A DNA stretch of 64,000 bases from NCBI RefSeq assembly GCF_900185015.1, contig NZ_FXYD01000004.1:124001-188000 (forward strand). Direction: 5' to 3'. Both the position numbers and the translations under genes were made by a program. The notes beneath the pieces are model-generated. The model saw only the letters and a program-made list of their open reading frames with translations. It did not search any database and was not told the DNA's origin. Positions 1 to 9,688 of this stretch are shown here, piece after piece. How positions within the stretch are numbered: position 1 is the stretch's first letter; the number at the start of each line of letters is the position of its first letter. The stretch comes from Octadecabacter ascidiaceicola. Lineage in GTDB: Bacteria; Pseudomonadota; Alphaproteobacteria; Rhodobacterales; Rhodobacteraceae.

Positions 1-402
1 TTGGAAGAGGGCGGAAACCGTGGGGGGTCTACGATTTCCCAGCAGGTCGTGAAGAATGTGTATCTGTGGCAAGGGCGTTCGTGGCTTCGAAAATCACTTG
101 AGGCGCTGATGACGCCGCTGGTTGAAGCGATCTGGAGCAAAGAGCGCATTCTGGAAGTTTACCTGAACGTGGCCGAGTTTGATGATGGCGTTTTCGGCGT
201 TGAAGCCGCGGCGGTTCATTACTTTGGCGTGCAGGCGGCGGATTTGTCAGCGGTGCAGGCCGCGCGTTTGGCTGCGATCCTTCCGAGCCCGAAGACACGG
301 TCTGCGTCCCAGCCGACATCCTACATCCGCAGTCGTGCTGCGAGCATCGTCGATGGTGCCGCAACAATCAGAGCGGATGGCCGCGCGGCGTGTTTTGAAT
401 AG
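1..402 (+). CDS. mtgA: MtgA, monofunctional peptidoglycan glycosyltransferase (5'-truncated)
   Basis: This is the C-terminal part of a GT51 glycosyltransferase that polymerises lipid II into glycan strands at the inner membrane. The visible part carries the family motif GGSTISQQ (residues 8-15), the [15 protein letters not shown] block and the [11 protein letters not shown] block, all diagnostic of GT51. MtgA is usually about 230 residues, so roughly 100 residues, including the membrane anchor and the catalytic Glu motif, lie before base 1. The TTG at base 1 is therefore not the real start. The gene ends at TAG 400-402 with no clear terminator before the next gene. Confidence 0.9.
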   Translation: MEEGGNRGGSTISQQVVKNVYLWQGRSWLRKSLEALMTPLVEAIWSKERILEVYLNVAEFDDGVFGVEAAAVHYFGVQAADLSAVQAARLAAILPSPKTRSASQPTSYIRSRAASIVDGAATIRADGRAACFE

Positions 403-469
403 CATGCTGGGATTGTAACAGACCGCGCGTTGAGGCATTGAAGGAGCACATTTCAACTCGAGGCCCTTG

Positions 470-1135
470 ATGAACCGTCTCTATCATTACCCGTTGTCCC
501 CGTTTTCACGAAAAGTGCGCTTGAGCCTCGCTGAAAAGCGGATTGAAGTTGAGCTGGTGGAAGAGCGGTATTGGGAAAAGGACGCCGATTTCCTGCGCCG
601 TAACCCAGCCGGAAAAGTGCCTGTGTTGAAGATGGGCAATCGTACGATGGCCGACAGCACGGCGATTTGTGAATATCTGGAAGAAACGCACCCGACACCA
701 GCGTTGTTACCAAAGGGTGAAGACAGCCGCTACGAAGTGCGGCGGATCGTTGCCTGGTTTGATGACAAGTTTAACGAAGAAGTCACCACGAAGCTGATGG
801 GCGAGCGTGTGTTCCGTAAGGTTATGGGAACGGGCTATCCGGATTCGGCCAATGTGAAAGCAGGGTCTCGGGCGATTAAATATCACCTTGATTACATGCA
901 CTGGCTGTTGGACCAGCGGCGCTGGTTGGCGGGCAACGAGTTGAGCCTCGCGGACTTTGCGGCGGCGGCGCATTTGTCGTGTTTGGATTATGTGTCTGAT
1001 GTGGATTGGAACCGGTCCGAGATTGTTAAGGACTGGTATGCGAAGATTAAGTCGCGCCCTGCGTTCCGGTCTATTCTTGCGGACCAGATTTCGGGGTTTC
1101 CGCAGCCCGCGCATTATAGCGACTTGGATTTCTAA
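470..1135 (+). CDS. Glutathione S-transferase family protein
   Basis: A 221-residue soluble GST. The N-terminal thioredoxin-like domain begins YHYPLSPFSRKVRLSLAEK, with the usual S/P-F-S-R active-site region, a cis-Pro loop (GKVPVL) and a DSTAICEYLEE glutathione-binding segment. The C-terminal half is the all-helical domain with a LSLADFAAAAH signature. Substrate cannot be read from sequence. An in-frame TTG lies one codon upstream at 467; the ATG at 470 is preferred. It is followed after about 100 bp by queG. Confidence 0.9.
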   Translation: MNRLYHYPLSPFSRKVRLSLAEKRIEVELVEERYWEKDADFLRRNPAGKVPVLKMGNRTMADSTAICEYLEETHPTPALLPKGEDSRYEVRRIVAWFDDKFNEEVTTKLMGERVFRKVMGTGYPDSANVKAGSRAIKYHLDYMHWLLDQRRWLAGNELSLADFAAAAHLSCLDYVSDVDWNRSEIVKDWYAKIKSRPAFRSILADQISGFPQPAHYSDLDF

Positions 1136-1138
1136 GGG

Positions 1139-1221
1139 TCGAATTTGCTTCGCAAATCCGATCAAGGGGGCCAGCCCCCGTCCTGGCGGACTCCCCCGGG
1201 ATATTTTTGAAACAAAAGCAA
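1139..1221. repeat. Hairpin-rich intergenic repeat, copy 1
   Basis: Between the GST gene and queG lie two small inverted repeats, ATTTGC(1143-1148)/GCAAAT(1152-1157) and GGGGGC(1166-1171)/GCCCCC(1174-1179), followed by an AT-rich block. The block GGGATATTTTTGAAAC plus eight further bases (1198-1221) recurs exactly at 5715-5738. Both copies sit directly upstream of a plus-strand gene start. From memory, elements with this layout are frequent between genes in Rhodobacteraceae; their function is unknown. Confidence 0.75.
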
Positions 1222-1232
1222 GGTGAAGGCGA

Positions 1233-2273
1233 TTGGTTGAAGCGTTGAAAGATCAATTGCGGGCCAAGGCGCTTGAAGAGGGCTTTGTTGGTTTTGGTGT
1301 GTGTCGGCCGGATGCGGTGCCGCTATTGCCGGATAAATTGCAGACTTTTGTGGATGAGGGCCGTCACGGGCAGATGGGCTGGATGGCGGAACGGATGACG
1401 TGGCGCAGTGATCCGACTGCGCTGTGGCCTGAGGCGAAGTCGGTGGTGATGTTGGCGGAGCCCTATACGCCAGAGCACGATCCGCTGGCGGTTTTGGAGC
1501 AAAAGGATCGCGGGGCGATTTCGGTCTATGCGCAGAATCGCGATTACCATGACATTGTGAAGAAGCGTCTGAAACGGGTCGGGCGGTGGCTGGTCGATCA
1601 GGCAGCGTGTGAGATTAAGGTGTTCGTGGATACCGCGCCCGTTATGGAGAAGCCGTTGGCTGCGGCGGCGGGTTTGGGGTGGCAGGGTAAGCACACCAAT
1701 CTGTTGAGCCGCGAGTTGGGGAACTGGTTCTTTCTGGGTGCTATTTTCACCACTGTTGAATTGGAGCCTGACGAAGCGGGTGTGGAAAATTGCGGGTCGT
1801 GCACGGCGTGTTTGGATGTTTGTCCGACGAAGGCGTTTCCGGCCCCGTTTCAGCTCGATGCGCGGCGGTGCATTTCTTATTTGACGATTGAGCATAGGGG
1901 GCCGGTTCCAGAGGACCTTCGTGCGTTGATGGGCAACCATATTTACGGGTGCGATGATTGTCTGGCGGTTTGCCCTTGGAACAAGTTTGCAGCCGATGCG
2001 CAGGAGATAAAATATGCGGCGCGGGCTGAGTTGGTTGCGCCGTCGTTGCGGGAACTGGCAGGCTTGGACGATGGTGCGTTTCGCGTGTTGTTTTCAGGTT
2101 CACCCATCAAGCGGATCGGGCGGGATCGGTTTGTGCGCAATGTGCTTTATGCGATCGGCAATTCGAGTGACGGGGCGTTGCGCGATGTAGCGATTTCGTT
2201 GTTAGAAGACCCAGCTGATGAGGTTTCGGATGCTGCGCGTTGGGCTGCGGCGCGTTTGGCGGAAACGTCGTGA
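1233..2273 (+). CDS. queG: QueG, epoxyqueuosine reductase
   Basis: A 346-residue iron-sulfur, cobalamin-dependent reductase for the last step of queuosine biosynthesis in tRNA (epoxyqueuosine to queuosine). The two [4Fe-4S] motifs are visible: C187-x2-C190-x2-C193-x3-C197, and C240-x2-C243-x3-C247 with C213. The catalytic aspartate segment [10 protein letters not shown] is at residues 131-140. The C-terminus has a HEAT-like segment. The start is TTG at 1233, chosen because AAGGTGAAGG (1220-1229) sits just upstream and no other in-frame start is as well placed. It overlaps the next gene by 4 bp. Confidence 0.95.
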   Translation: MVEALKDQLRAKALEEGFVGFGVCRPDAVPLLPDKLQTFVDEGRHGQMGWMAERMTWRSDPTALWPEAKSVVMLAEPYTPEHDPLAVLEQKDRGAISVYAQNRDYHDIVKKRLKRVGRWLVDQAACEIKVFVDTAPVMEKPLAAAAGLGWQGKHTNLLSRELGNWFFLGAIFTTVELEPDEAGVENCGSCTACLDVCPTKAFPAPFQLDARRCISYLTIEHRGPVPEDLRALMGNHIYGCDDCLAVCPWNKFAADAQEIKYAARAELVAPSLRELAGLDDGAFRVLFSGSPIKRIGRDRFVRNVLYAIGNSSDGALRDVAISLLEDPADEVSDAARWAAARLAETS

Positions 2274-3199
2274 CGGTTGCACCGCAAAGCACAGTGATGC
2301 GTGGCATATTGCTGATGATGTCATCGGTGACGGTTTTCACAGTCATGTCTGCGTTGATCAAGGCGGCTGATGTTGTTCCCGCTGGCGAAGCGATGTTTTT
2401 CCGGTCGCTGCTGGCGTTGCCCATCATCATAATCTGGCTGATGACGCATGGTGGAATCGCGCAAGGCATCCGAACTGTGTCTGTGCGCAGCCATGTGATA
2501 CGCGGGGTCGTTGGGTCCTGTGCGATGGGGCTTGGCTTTGCGGGGTTGAAGTTCTTGCCGCTGCCGGAGGTGACGGCGATCCAATTTGTGACGCCGATCG
2601 CTGTGGTTGTTTTAGCGGCGATTATCCTAGGTGAGAGATTTCGGCTGGTTCGGATTTCGGCAGTCCTGCTGGGGTTCATTGGTGTGATAATCATCGTCGC
2701 CCCACGTCTGAGCGTTGGCTTAGGGTCGCGTGAAGCATTGGGTGTGGGATTAGTGCTGGGGTCGGCCTGTCTTGCTGCGCTTGCGCAGATATTTGTGAAA
2801 GGCATGGCGGGGCGCGAAAGCACGACGGCGATCGTATTTTGGTTTTCGATCACGTCGATGGTTCTGTCGTTGGTGACCGCGCCGTTTGGTTGGGTTTTAC
2901 CGAACGGACAAGAACTGGCGCTGCTGTGTAGTGCGGGGTTGATTGGCGGAGTTGGGCAAATCTTGCTGACGTCGAGTTATCGGAATGCGGATGCCAGTGT
3001 TCTGGCGCCGTTTACCTATGTGTCCATCCTTTCGTCGGTGCTGATTGGTTATGTCTGGTTTGACGAGGTTCCAACGGTTTCAATGGTGGTCGGGGCGATG
3101 TTTATTGTCGTTGCGGGCGTCGTTATCGTGCTGCGCGAACGCGCGCTGGGGACGGATGCGACTGCGCGGAGAAAGGTCAAAGCGAAGGGGCTTTGGTAG
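2270..3199 (+). CDS. EamA/DMT-family transporter
   Basis: About 309 residues with ten hydrophobic segments in two EamA repeats, typical of drug/metabolite exporters in the inner membrane. The substrate cannot be inferred. GTG at 2270 overlaps the queG stop (GTGA), which suggests translational coupling; ATG at 2297 is an alternative that would remove nine residues. The C-terminal tail is short and basic. A second, unrelated EamA gene lies at 20537-21421. Confidence 0.88.
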   Translation: MTVAPQSTVMRGILLMMSSVTVFTVMSALIKAADVVPAGEAMFFRSLLALPIIIIWLMTHGGIAQGIRTVSVRSHVIRGVVGSCAMGLGFAGLKFLPLPEVTAIQFVTPIAVVVLAAIILGERFRLVRISAVLLGFIGVIIIVAPRLSVGLGSREALGVGLVLGSACLAALAQIFVKGMAGRESTTAIVFWFSITSMVLSLVTAPFGWVLPNGQELALLCSAGLIGGVGQILLTSSYRNADASVLAPFTYVSILSSVLIGYVWFDEVPTVSMVVGAMFIVVAGVVIVLRERALGTDATARRKVKAKGLW

Positions 3200-3260
3200 G
3201 GTCGGGTGAATTTTCACTGGATCTGTGTTAGGGTGCGGAACCTTTAAGGAGGAGCTGCCC

Positions 3261-3446
3261 ATGACACGTCATGTTCTCGACCATCGCGAAACGCCGGATT
3301 CAAGCAAGCGCGTTGCCAGAATTCTGAAGAAAGAAAAACAGGAAATGGGGCAAACGACGCGGCGCAGGCTCATTGAGCATTCTCGTTTGGCGGGGGGAAA
3401 GCGCCTCGTTCAATTCACAAAAATCGAACGAGGCCACGTAGCATAG
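3261..3446 (+). CDS. Small basic hypothetical protein (61 aa)
   Basis: A 61-residue, strongly basic protein with no signal peptide or membrane segment. I do not recognise a family. The central part (KRVARILKKEKQEMG, then TTRRRLIEHSR) could form a positively charged helix. The start is well supported: AAGGAGGAG lies 6-8 bases before ATG 3261. A longer reading from 3225 lacks a ribosome site. It stops one base from the ilvE stop codon on the other strand. Confidence 0.65.
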   Translation: MTRHVLDHRETPDSSKRVARILKKEKQEMGQTTRRRLIEHSRLAGGKRLVQFTKIERGHVA

Positions 3447-3447
3447 T

Positions 3448-4317
3448 TTAAGCGCGAACGAGCGCTTCGTATTCTGCGGCAAGGTCTGTGACCAATTTGC
3501 CGACTTCAAACGTCTTGTCGCCGATTTGACCAACTGGGGTCACTTCGGCCGCTGTCCCGGTGAGCCAGCATTGTTCGAACGAGTCGAGTTCTTCTGGCAT
3601 GATGTGGCGTTCGTTTACTGTGATGCCTTTGTCGCGCAGCATGCCGATAACTGTTTGACGTGTAAGGCCGTTAAGGAAGGCATCTGGCGTTGGCGTATGC
3701 ACTTCGCCGTCTTTAACGAAGAAGATATTCGCGCCAGTCGCTTCTGCGATGTAGCCGCGATAGTCGTACATCATCGCGTCAGAACAACCTTTGGCTTCGG
3801 CAGCGTGCTTGGACATGGTTGCGATCATATAAAGGCCAGCCGCCTTTGCTTGGGACGGGGCCGTTTCAGGAGACGGGCGTTTCCATTTCGCGATGTCGAG
3901 TTTCGCGCCTTTGGTTTTCGCATCGCCGTAGTAGTTGCCCCATTCCCAGCAGGCCACGGCCAAGTGGACAGGGTTTTTCGCGGAGGCGACACCCATGTCT
4001 TCACCAGCACCGCGCCACGCAACGGCACGAACGTAGGCATTGGTCAGACCGTTGGCGTCGAGAGTAGCTTGTTTAGCGGCTTCGATCTCATCGAGAGTGT
4101 AGGGAATGTCAAAGTCGATCAACTTACCGGATGTGATCAAACGTTCAGAGTGTTCACGTGATTTGAATATCTTGCCATCATAGCAGCGCTCACCCTCGAA
4201 AACCGAGGAAGCGTAGTGTAGAGCATGGGTCAGGATGTGCACGTTTGCATCGCGCCACTCGACGAGCTTGCCGTCCATCCAGATTTTTCCGTCGCGGTCA
4301 TCGTATGCACCAGCCAT
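3448..4317 (-). CDS. ilvE: Branched-chain amino acid aminotransferase
   Basis: A 289-residue fold-type IV PLP aminotransferase that interconverts branched-chain 2-oxo acids and Leu/Ile/Val. Visible features are the N-terminal HALHYASSVFEGERCY block, the PLP lysine K158 in QAKAAGLY and the Y-RGYIAEATGANIFFV segment. The start at 4317 is preceded on the minus strand by GAGGAGG; the 12-residue upstream extension has no ribosome site. It is divergent from petP. Confidence 0.93.
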   Translation of the reverse strand: MAGAYDDRDGKIWMDGKLVEWRDANVHILTHALHYASSVFEGERCYDGKIFKSREHSERLITSGKLIDFDIPYTLDEIEAAKQATLDANGLTNAYVRAVAWRGAGEDMGVASAKNPVHLAVACWEWGNYYGDAKTKGAKLDIAKWKRPSPETAPSQAKAAGLYMIATMSKHAAEAKGCSDAMMYDYRGYIAEATGANIFFVKDGEVHTPTPDAFLNGLTRQTVIGMLRDKGITVNERHIMPEELDSFEQCWLTGTAAEVTPVGQIGDKTFEVGKLVTDLAAEYEALVRA

Positions 4318-4465
4318 GTGTAAGCCTCCTCTAGTTTTGCAAATATTACGCAATTAGGTCCGATGTGGACATTTTGTTGCGCACAACCTGCGATTCGATA
4401 CCTTTCACTGCTTGGAATGTCAACAAAGCTGACGTATTATTGGGCGAATTGTGAAGGAGCGAATA

Positions 4466-4969
4466 ATGGAAGGCAGCAGCAGAGAAAGCGGTAACGCGTT
4501 GTTGTTCCTGACGGATGAGCAGCTGCGCAAGGGGATTGAGGCGATGTTCTTTGCCTATCGCGGGTTTACTGCAGATCCCGATCGTATCCTTGCAGATTTG
4601 GCATATGGGCGGGCACATCACCGTGCCGTGCACTTCATTCACCGCAGTCCCGGAACGACGGTTAACAACCTTCTCGCGATCCTTGGCGTTACAAAGCAGT
4701 CGCTGAACCGTGTGTTGCGCGCGTTGGTAGAGGATGGTTTGGTGCGCAATGAAGTCGGTAAGCGCGATAAGCGGGAGCGGCACCTGTATCTGACGGAGGC
4801 CGGTGAGGGCCTAGAGCGCCGTTTGTCAGATGCGCAGAGGGATCGGATGAGAACGGCGTATCGAGCCGCGGGTCCGGAAGCGGTTACAGGGTTCCGGCAG
4901 GTGCTGGAAGCTATGATGGATGATGAAATGCGCAAACGATATGATGCGCTAAAAGAGTTAAAGGGATAA
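4466..4969 (+). CDS. petP: MarR-family transcriptional regulator, PetP-like
   Basis: A 167-residue winged-helix repressor/activator. The MarR core is visible in HHRAVHFIHRSPGTTVNNLL, the recognition-helix segment TKQSLNRVLRALVEDGLV and the wing KRDKRERHLYLTEAG. It lies 4 bp before an OmpR-type regulator. This pair matches PetP-PetR of Rhodobacter capsulatus, known to be needed for cytochrome bc1 expression and growth; that function is inferred here from family and order. ATG 4466 follows GAAGGAGCG. The 148-bp divergent region with ilvE contains GTTGCGCACAAC near 4378-4389, whose four outer bases on each side are complementary; an operator role is speculative. Confidence 0.85.
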   Translation: MEGSSRESGNALLFLTDEQLRKGIEAMFFAYRGFTADPDRILADLAYGRAHHRAVHFIHRSPGTTVNNLLAILGVTKQSLNRVLRALVEDGLVRNEVGKRDKRERHLYLTEAGEGLERRLSDAQRDRMRTAYRAAGPEAVTGFRQVLEAMMDDEMRKRYDALKELKG

Positions 4970-4973
4970 CCGG

Positions 4974-5675
4974 ATGCATAGTGACCAGCCGCATCTACTG
5001 ATTGTAGATGATGACGAGCGCATTCGCGTGTTGCTACAGAAGTTCTTGGTGCGCAGCGGGTTTCTTGTGACCGCGGCACGGGACGCGGCGCACGCGCGGC
5101 GGATTTTGTCGGGGCTTGATTTCGACATGATCGTTCTGGACGTGATGATGCCTGGCGAAGATGGCGTGACGCTATGTGCCGATCTGCGCCGTGATCGTGA
5201 GACGCCGATTTTGTTGCTGACGGCGAAAGCTGAAACGGATGACCGTATCGCGGGGCTTGAGGCGGGTGCAGATGATTATCTGGCCAAACCGTTTGAACCC
5301 AAGGAGTTGTTGCTTCGCATCAATTCCATTTTACGACGCGTGCCGCCGAGTGAGGCGGAAACCGTATTGCCGAAGGTCCTGCACTTGGGGCCGCTTCGCT
5401 ATGAAATGGAACGCGGTGAGATGTGGCGCGGTGAGGATTTGGTGCGTCTGACCGCAACTGAAGTACAGCTAATGAAGATTTTTGCTGCAACGCCGGGAGA
5501 GCCGATTAGCCGTGAAGAGTTGGTCGATAAGCTCGGGCGGTCGGGAGGCCAAGCGCAGGAACGCGCGGTGGATGTGCAAATCACACGGTTGCGTCGTAAG
5601 TTGGAGGCTGACCCGAAGCAGCCGCGCTATTTGCAGACGGTGCGTGGTGCTGGGTATATGTTGGCGCCTGACTAG
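4974..5675 (+). CDS. petR: OmpR-family response regulator, PetR-like
   Basis: A 233-residue response regulator. The receiver domain (about 1-120) has the acidic pocket D12-D13-D14, phosphoacceptor D56 (IVLDVMMPGEDG), T83 and K105 (LAKPF). The C-terminal winged helix (about 140-230) contains LTATEVQLMKIF and RRKLEADPKQPRYLQTVRGAGY. It is co-transcribed with petP, 4 bp downstream. In R. capsulatus the orthologous gene is upstream of the bc1 operon; here petABC is about 22 kb away. No histidine kinase is adjacent. Confidence 0.88.
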   Translation: MHSDQPHLLIVDDDERIRVLLQKFLVRSGFLVTAARDAAHARRILSGLDFDMIVLDVMMPGEDGVTLCADLRRDRETPILLLTAKAETDDRIAGLEAGADDYLAKPFEPKELLLRINSILRRVPPSEAETVLPKVLHLGPLRYEMERGEMWRGEDLVRLTATEVQLMKIFAATPGEPISREELVDKLGRSGGQAQERAVDVQITRLRRKLEADPKQPRYLQTVRGAGYMLAPD

Positions 5676-5704
5676 GTTCTGACGTGTGCGAGGCTGCGTT
5701 AGGA

Positions 5705-5738
5705 GCCTCCGGCGGGGATATTTTTGAAACAAAAGCAA
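5705..5738. repeat. Intergenic repeat, copy 2
   Basis: CCTCCGGCGGGG followed by the 24-base AT-rich block (5715-5738) that is identical to 1198-1221. It sits between petR and the histone-deacetylase-like gene and ends 2 bases before that gene's ribosome-binding site. The GC-rich shoulder can form a small hairpin (CCTCCGGCGGGG). This copy lacks the two extra hairpins seen in copy 1. Confidence 0.75.
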
Positions 5739-5754
5739 ATAGAAGGTGCGTGTT

Positions 5755-6678
5755 TTGGCGACTGCATTGATTACACATAAAGCGTGTTACGATCACGTGA
5801 CGCCACAGGGGCATCCAGAACAAGTTGCGCGGTTGGATGCGGTTTTGGGTGCGCTTGATGGGCTGGAGTTGGAGCGGGTGAGCGCGCCAATGGCGGCGGA
5901 TGATGATCTGTTGCGGGCGCATCCAAAAGCGCATGTCGATGCAATCAAGGCGGCGGCGCCAAGCGAGGGGTGGCGCTCGCTTGATGCGGATACGCATATG
6001 TCTGTCGGGACGCTGGAAGCTGCGTATCGCGCGGCGGGTGGCGTTGTTAAGGCGGTTGATCTGGTGATGTCTGGAGACGTTGGCAATGCGTTTTCTGCGA
6101 TGCGCCCACCGGGGCACCACGCAGAGCGCGAAACGGCGATGGGGTTTTGTTTCTTTGGCTCCATTGCGGTGGCGTCCAAGCACGCGCTGGATTTTCACGG
6201 GCTAAAGCGCGTCGCGATCTTGGATTTTGATGTGCACCATGGAAATGGCACGCAAGATTTGGTCGAAGAAGACGCACGGATCTTGTTTTGCTCAAGCCAT
6301 CAGATGCCGCTGTATCCAGGAACAGGGGCCGCGCATGAGACTGGTGTTGGCAACGTTGTGAATGTGCCGTTGCCGGATGGGTGCGGATCGGCCGCGTTTA
6401 GGGCTGCGTGGGAAGCGCATGTTTTTCCGCGCGTTGATGCGTTTAAGCCTGAACTTCTGCTGATCTCGGCGGGATTTGATGCACATGCGGATGATCCATT
6501 GGCGGGTATGGAGTTGCGTGAGGATGATTTCGCGTGGGTGACGGGAAAGATTTGCGATTTGGCGGATAAGCATTGTCAGGGGCGTGTGGTATCCGCACTT
6601 GAGGGTGGTTATGATCTTGAGGCGCTGGGTCGGTCGGCACGCGCACACGTAGATGTATTGAAGGAACGGGCGCAATGA
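5755..6678 (+). CDS. Histone deacetylase-family (acetylpolyamine amidohydrolase-like) protein
   Basis: About 307 residues of the arginase/deacetylase fold, a zinc hydrolase that removes acetyl groups from small amides or proteins. Motifs are RPPGHHAERETAMGFCFF (paired catalytic His), DFDVHHGNGTQD (zinc Asp/His) and ISAGFDAHADDPL (second zinc Asp). TTG 5755 is preferred because AGAAGG ends 8 bases upstream and the resulting start (MATALITH) matches family members; GTG at 5746 overlaps that ribosome site. It overlaps xseB by ATGA. Confidence 0.9.
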   Translation: MATALITHKACYDHVTPQGHPEQVARLDAVLGALDGLELERVSAPMAADDDLLRAHPKAHVDAIKAAAPSEGWRSLDADTHMSVGTLEAAYRAAGGVVKAVDLVMSGDVGNAFSAMRPPGHHAERETAMGFCFFGSIAVASKHALDFHGLKRVAILDFDVHHGNGTQDLVEEDARILFCSSHQMPLYPGTGAAHETGVGNVVNVPLPDGCGSAAFRAAWEAHVFPRVDAFKPELLLISAGFDAHADDPLAGMELREDDFAWVTGKICDLADKHCQGRVVSALEGGYDLEALGRSARAHVDVLKERAQ

Positions 6679-6911
6679 GTGCAGACGTACAAGACATGAG
6701 CTTTGAAGACGCACTGCGCGAGCTGGAACAGGTTGTCGGTAAGTTGGAGCGGGGCGAAGTTCCGCTGGACGAGTCTATTGCGCTGTACGAACGCGGGGCG
6801 TTGTTGAAGAAGCTTTGCGAAGGCAAGCTGAAGGACGCTGAGGAAAAGGTGGCCAAATTGACGCTGGATGGCGATGGCAAACCTACTGGGACGGCGCCGT
6901 TGGATGGCTGA
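6675..6911 (+). CDS. xseB: Exodeoxyribonuclease VII small subunit
   Basis: A 78-residue helical subunit of ExoVII. The family motif is clear: SFEDALRELEQVVGKLERGE, then PLDESIALYERGALLKKLCE. It has the usual size. It overlaps both neighbours (ATGA with the deacetylase-like gene; 8 bp with ispA). The xseB-ispA-dxs order is common in alphaproteobacteria. The large subunit xseA is not in this window. Confidence 0.95.
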   Translation: MSADVQDMSFEDALRELEQVVGKLERGEVPLDESIALYERGALLKKLCEGKLKDAEEKVAKLTLDGDGKPTGTAPLDG

Positions 6912-7767
6912 GTTCAAAACAACGCTTGCGGCCGATGCCGCAGCGATTTCGGAGTTCTTGCAAGCACGGATTACCTGTGACCTGCACCCACCACTTGCCG
7001 AAGCAATGCGCTACTGCGTGGTTGGCGGAAAAGCATTGCGTGGGTTTTATGTGATGGAAAGCGCGCGTCTTCACGGGGTTTCTGGAGCAGTCGAAGTTGC
7101 CGCAGCGATTGAGTGCATGCATGCCTATTCGCTAGCCCATGATGATCTGCCTGCAATGGATGACGATGACATGCGACGGGGTCGTCCGACAGCACACAAG
7201 GTTTGGGATGATGCGACTGCGATTTTGGCCGGCGATGCGTTGCAGGCTTTGGCGTTTGAATTGATTGGTGACACAGAATTTCCCGGTAACACGCGGGCGG
7301 CCTTGATGGTTTCGTTGGCGAAGCAAGCGGGCATTGCTGGTATGGTTGGTGGGCAGGCTGCCGATATCGCTGCTGAAACCGCTGCGGTTCCCTTCAAGCT
7401 GGATGAGATTATCGCAATGCAGAATGGCAAGACTGGCGCGTTGTTGACGTGGTCTTGTGTTGCGGGCGCTGTCATGGCGGGCGCTAACCAAGGGCCATTG
7501 AAAGCTTATGGTGATTCCGTTGGACTGGCGTTTCAAATCGCGGACGACGTATTGGACGTTGAAGGCGATGAAGCCACGGTTGGTAAGGCCGTCGGCAAGG
7601 ACGAAGATGCTGGTAAGGCCACGTTTGTTTCCCTTTTGGGGCTGGATGGGGCGAAACGCCGCGCAGATGAGTTGGTGGAATCAGCCTGTGATGCGTTAAG
7701 TAAGTATGGTGACCAGGCGGAAACGCTGAAAGAGGCGGCGCGGTTTGTTGTGAACCGCACGCACTAA
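6904..7767 (+). CDS. ispA: Polyprenyl (farnesyl/geranylgeranyl) diphosphate synthase
   Basis: A 287-residue trans-prenyltransferase that condenses IPP with allylic diphosphates. The first aspartate-rich motif ([11 protein letters not shown], residues 79-89) has the DDx4D spacing of bacterial FPP synthases, and the second is [17 protein letters not shown] is the IPP-binding GGK segment. ATG 6904 lies inside the end of xseB. It feeds the same pathway as dxs, 13 bp downstream. Confidence 0.93.
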   Translation: MAEFKTTLAADAAAISEFLQARITCDLHPPLAEAMRYCVVGGKALRGFYVMESARLHGVSGAVEVAAAIECMHAYSLAHDDLPAMDDDDMRRGRPTAHKVWDDATAILAGDALQALAFELIGDTEFPGNTRAALMVSLAKQAGIAGMVGGQAADIAAETAAVPFKLDEIIAMQNGKTGALLTWSCVAGAVMAGANQGPLKAYGDSVGLAFQIADDVLDVEGDEATVGKAVGKDEDAGKATFVSLLGLDGAKRRADELVESACDALSKYGDQAETLKEAARFVVNRTH

Positions 7768-7780
7768 GGAGACGCCAGTT

Positions 7781-9688
7781 ATGGCCGAGAGACCCAATAC
7801 ACCCCTACTGGATCAAGTTGATCTGCCCAGTGACCTGAACGGGCTGAGCGATGCGCAGCTGAGCGCGCTTGCGGGTGAGTTGCGGGCCGAGACGATCTCG
7901 GCCGTATCAGAAACGGGTGGGCATTTGGGTGCTGGGCTTGGTGTGGTTGAGCTGACGGTCGCATTGCATGCTGTGTTTGATGCTCCGAAAGACAAGATCA
8001 TTTGGGATGTGAGCCACCAGTGTTATCCGCATAAAATTTTGACGGGGCGGCGGGATCGTATTCGCACATTGCGCCAGAAGGACGGGCTGTCTGGTTTTAC
8101 GAAACGGTCCGAGTCCCCGTTCGATTGTTTTGGCGCGGCGCATTCGAGCACATCTATTTCTGCTGCCTTGGGTTTCGCTGTTGCGCGTGATCTTGGGGGT
8201 GAAGGCGGTGATGCGATTGCGGTGATTGGTGATGGGTCGATGTCTGCGGGCATGGCTTATGAGGCGATGAATAACGCCGGGCATTTGAACAAACGCTTGA
8301 TCGTCATTCTGAACGACAACGAGATGTCGATTGCGCCACCTGTTGGAGCGATGTCTTCGTATTTGTCGCGCCTATATGCGGGCAATCCGTTTCAGGAATT
8401 TAAGGCTGCGGCGAAGGGTGCGGTTTCGTTTCTACCTGAGCCACTTCAGGAAGGTGCGCGACGGGCTAAGGAAATGCTTAAAGGCATGACCGTTGGTGGG
8501 ACATTGTTTGAGGAACTTGGGTTTTCCTATGTGGGGCCGATTGATGGCCACGATATGGAACAGCTTTTGTCGGTACTGCGTACGGTGAAAACCCGCGCGA
8601 CGGGGCCGATCCTGATCCACGCGATTACCAAGAAGGGTAAAGGCTACGCGGAACATCGCGCCGACCGTGGTCATGCGACGGCGAAGTTTGATGTCGTTAC
8701 GGGTGAACAGAAAAAGACGCCGAGCAACGCGCCGTCATATACATCGGTGTTTGCTGAAAGCCTGATCAAAGAAGCGACCAAAGACGACAAGATTGTAGCG
8801 GTTACGGCTGCGATGCCGGACGGGACGGGGCTTGATCGTTTCATGAGCCGTTTTACGAGCCGCTGTTTTGATGTTGGCATTGCTGAGCAACACGCGGTGA
8901 CGTTTTGTGCGGGGATGGCGGCAGGCGGAATGAAGCCGTTTTGCGCGCTGTATTCCACCTTCCTGCAACGCGGCTACGACCAGATTGTGCATGATGTTGC
9001 GATCCAACGTTTGCCTGTCCGTTTTGCAATTGATCGCGCTGGGCTGGTTGGCGCGGATGGTGCGACGCATGCGGGGTCGTTTGATGTCGCGTTCCTCGCC
9101 AACCTTCCGGGGTTTGTGGTGATGGCTGCGGCAGATGAGGCTGAATTGGTGCGTATGGTTGCAACCGCCGTGGCGCATGATGATGGGCCCATCGCGTTCC
9201 GTTTCCCACGTGGAGAGGGTGTTGGGGTTGAGATTCCTGATGATGCGCAGCCGCTTGAAATTGGGAAAGGGCGCATGGTCCGTGAAGGTGCACGTGTTGC
9301 GATTCTATCATTTGGTACGCGCCTGCAAGAGGTTGAGAAAGCCTGCGAAGCGCTGGCCGCCAAAGGCATCACGCCGACGGTGGCAGATGCGCGCTTTGCC
9401 AAGCCGCTGGACCGCGATATGATCCTTGGGCTTGCGGCGGACCACGAGGCGTTGATCACTGTTGAAGAGGGCGCCGTTGGTGGGTTTGGATCCCACGTAG
9501 CGCAGCTGTTGGCGGATGAGGGTGTGTTTGATCACGGGCTGAAGTTCCGTTCGATGGTGTTGCCGGATATCTTTATCGATCAGGCCGGACCACGCGAAAT
9601 GTATGAAGTCGCGGGTATGAATGCGGAACACATCGAAGCGAAGGTTTTGGATGTGTTGGGTGTCGAGGTGATCGGTAAGCGGGCTTGA
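7781..9688 (+). CDS. dxs: 1-deoxy-D-xylulose-5-phosphate synthase
   Basis: A 635-residue thiamine-diphosphate enzyme joining pyruvate and glyceraldehyde 3-phosphate, the first step of the MEP isoprenoid pathway. Visible are the substrate His region ([12 protein letters not shown], then [15 protein letters not shown]), the ThDP/Mg motif [18 protein letters not shown] and the transketolase-type pyrimidine motif [16 protein letters not shown]. Length is normal. ATG 7781 follows AAGGAGACG. It depends on thiamine, whose importer and riboswitch are at 23.8-27 kb. Confidence 0.97.
   Translation: MAERPNTPLLDQVDLPSDLNGLSDAQLSALAGELRAETISAVSETGGHLGAGLGVVELTVALHAVFDAPKDKIIWDVSHQCYPHKILTGRRDRIRTLRQKDGLSGFTKRSESPFDCFGAAHSSTSISAALGFAVARDLGGEGGDAIAVIGDGSMSAGMAYEAMNNAGHLNKRLIVILNDNEMSIAPPVGAMSSYLSRLYAGNPFQEFKAAAKGAVSFLPEPLQEGARRAKEMLKGMTVGGTLFEELGFSYVGPIDGHDMEQLLSVLRTVKTRATGPILIHAITKKGKGYAEHRADRGHATAKFDVVTGEQKKTPSNAPSYTSVFAESLIKEATKDDKIVAVTAAMPDGTGLDRFMSRFTSRCFDVGIAEQHAVTFCAGMAAGGMKPFCALYSTFLQRGYDQIVHDVAIQRLPVRFAIDRAGLVGADGATHAGSFDVAFLANLPGFVVMAAADEAELVRMVATAVAHDDGPIAFRFPRGEGVGVEIPDDAQPLEIGKGRMVREGARVAILSFGTRLQEVEKACEALAAKGITPTVADARFAKPLDRDMILGLAADHEALITVEEGAVGGFGSHVAQLLADEGVFDHGLKFRSMVLPDIFIDQAGPREMYEVAGMNAEHIEAKVLDVLGVEVIGKRA

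Noticed and set aside
2107-2853. A 248-codon minus-strand frame opposite queG and the EamA gene
   Set aside because: It covers the junction of two well-supported genes and its Thr/Pro/Asn-rich composition is that of an antisense shadow.
3526-4161. A 211-codon plus-strand frame inside ilvE
   Set aside because: It lies opposite a clear enzyme gene, has no ribosome site or recognisable domain, and reflects GC-rich third-position bias.
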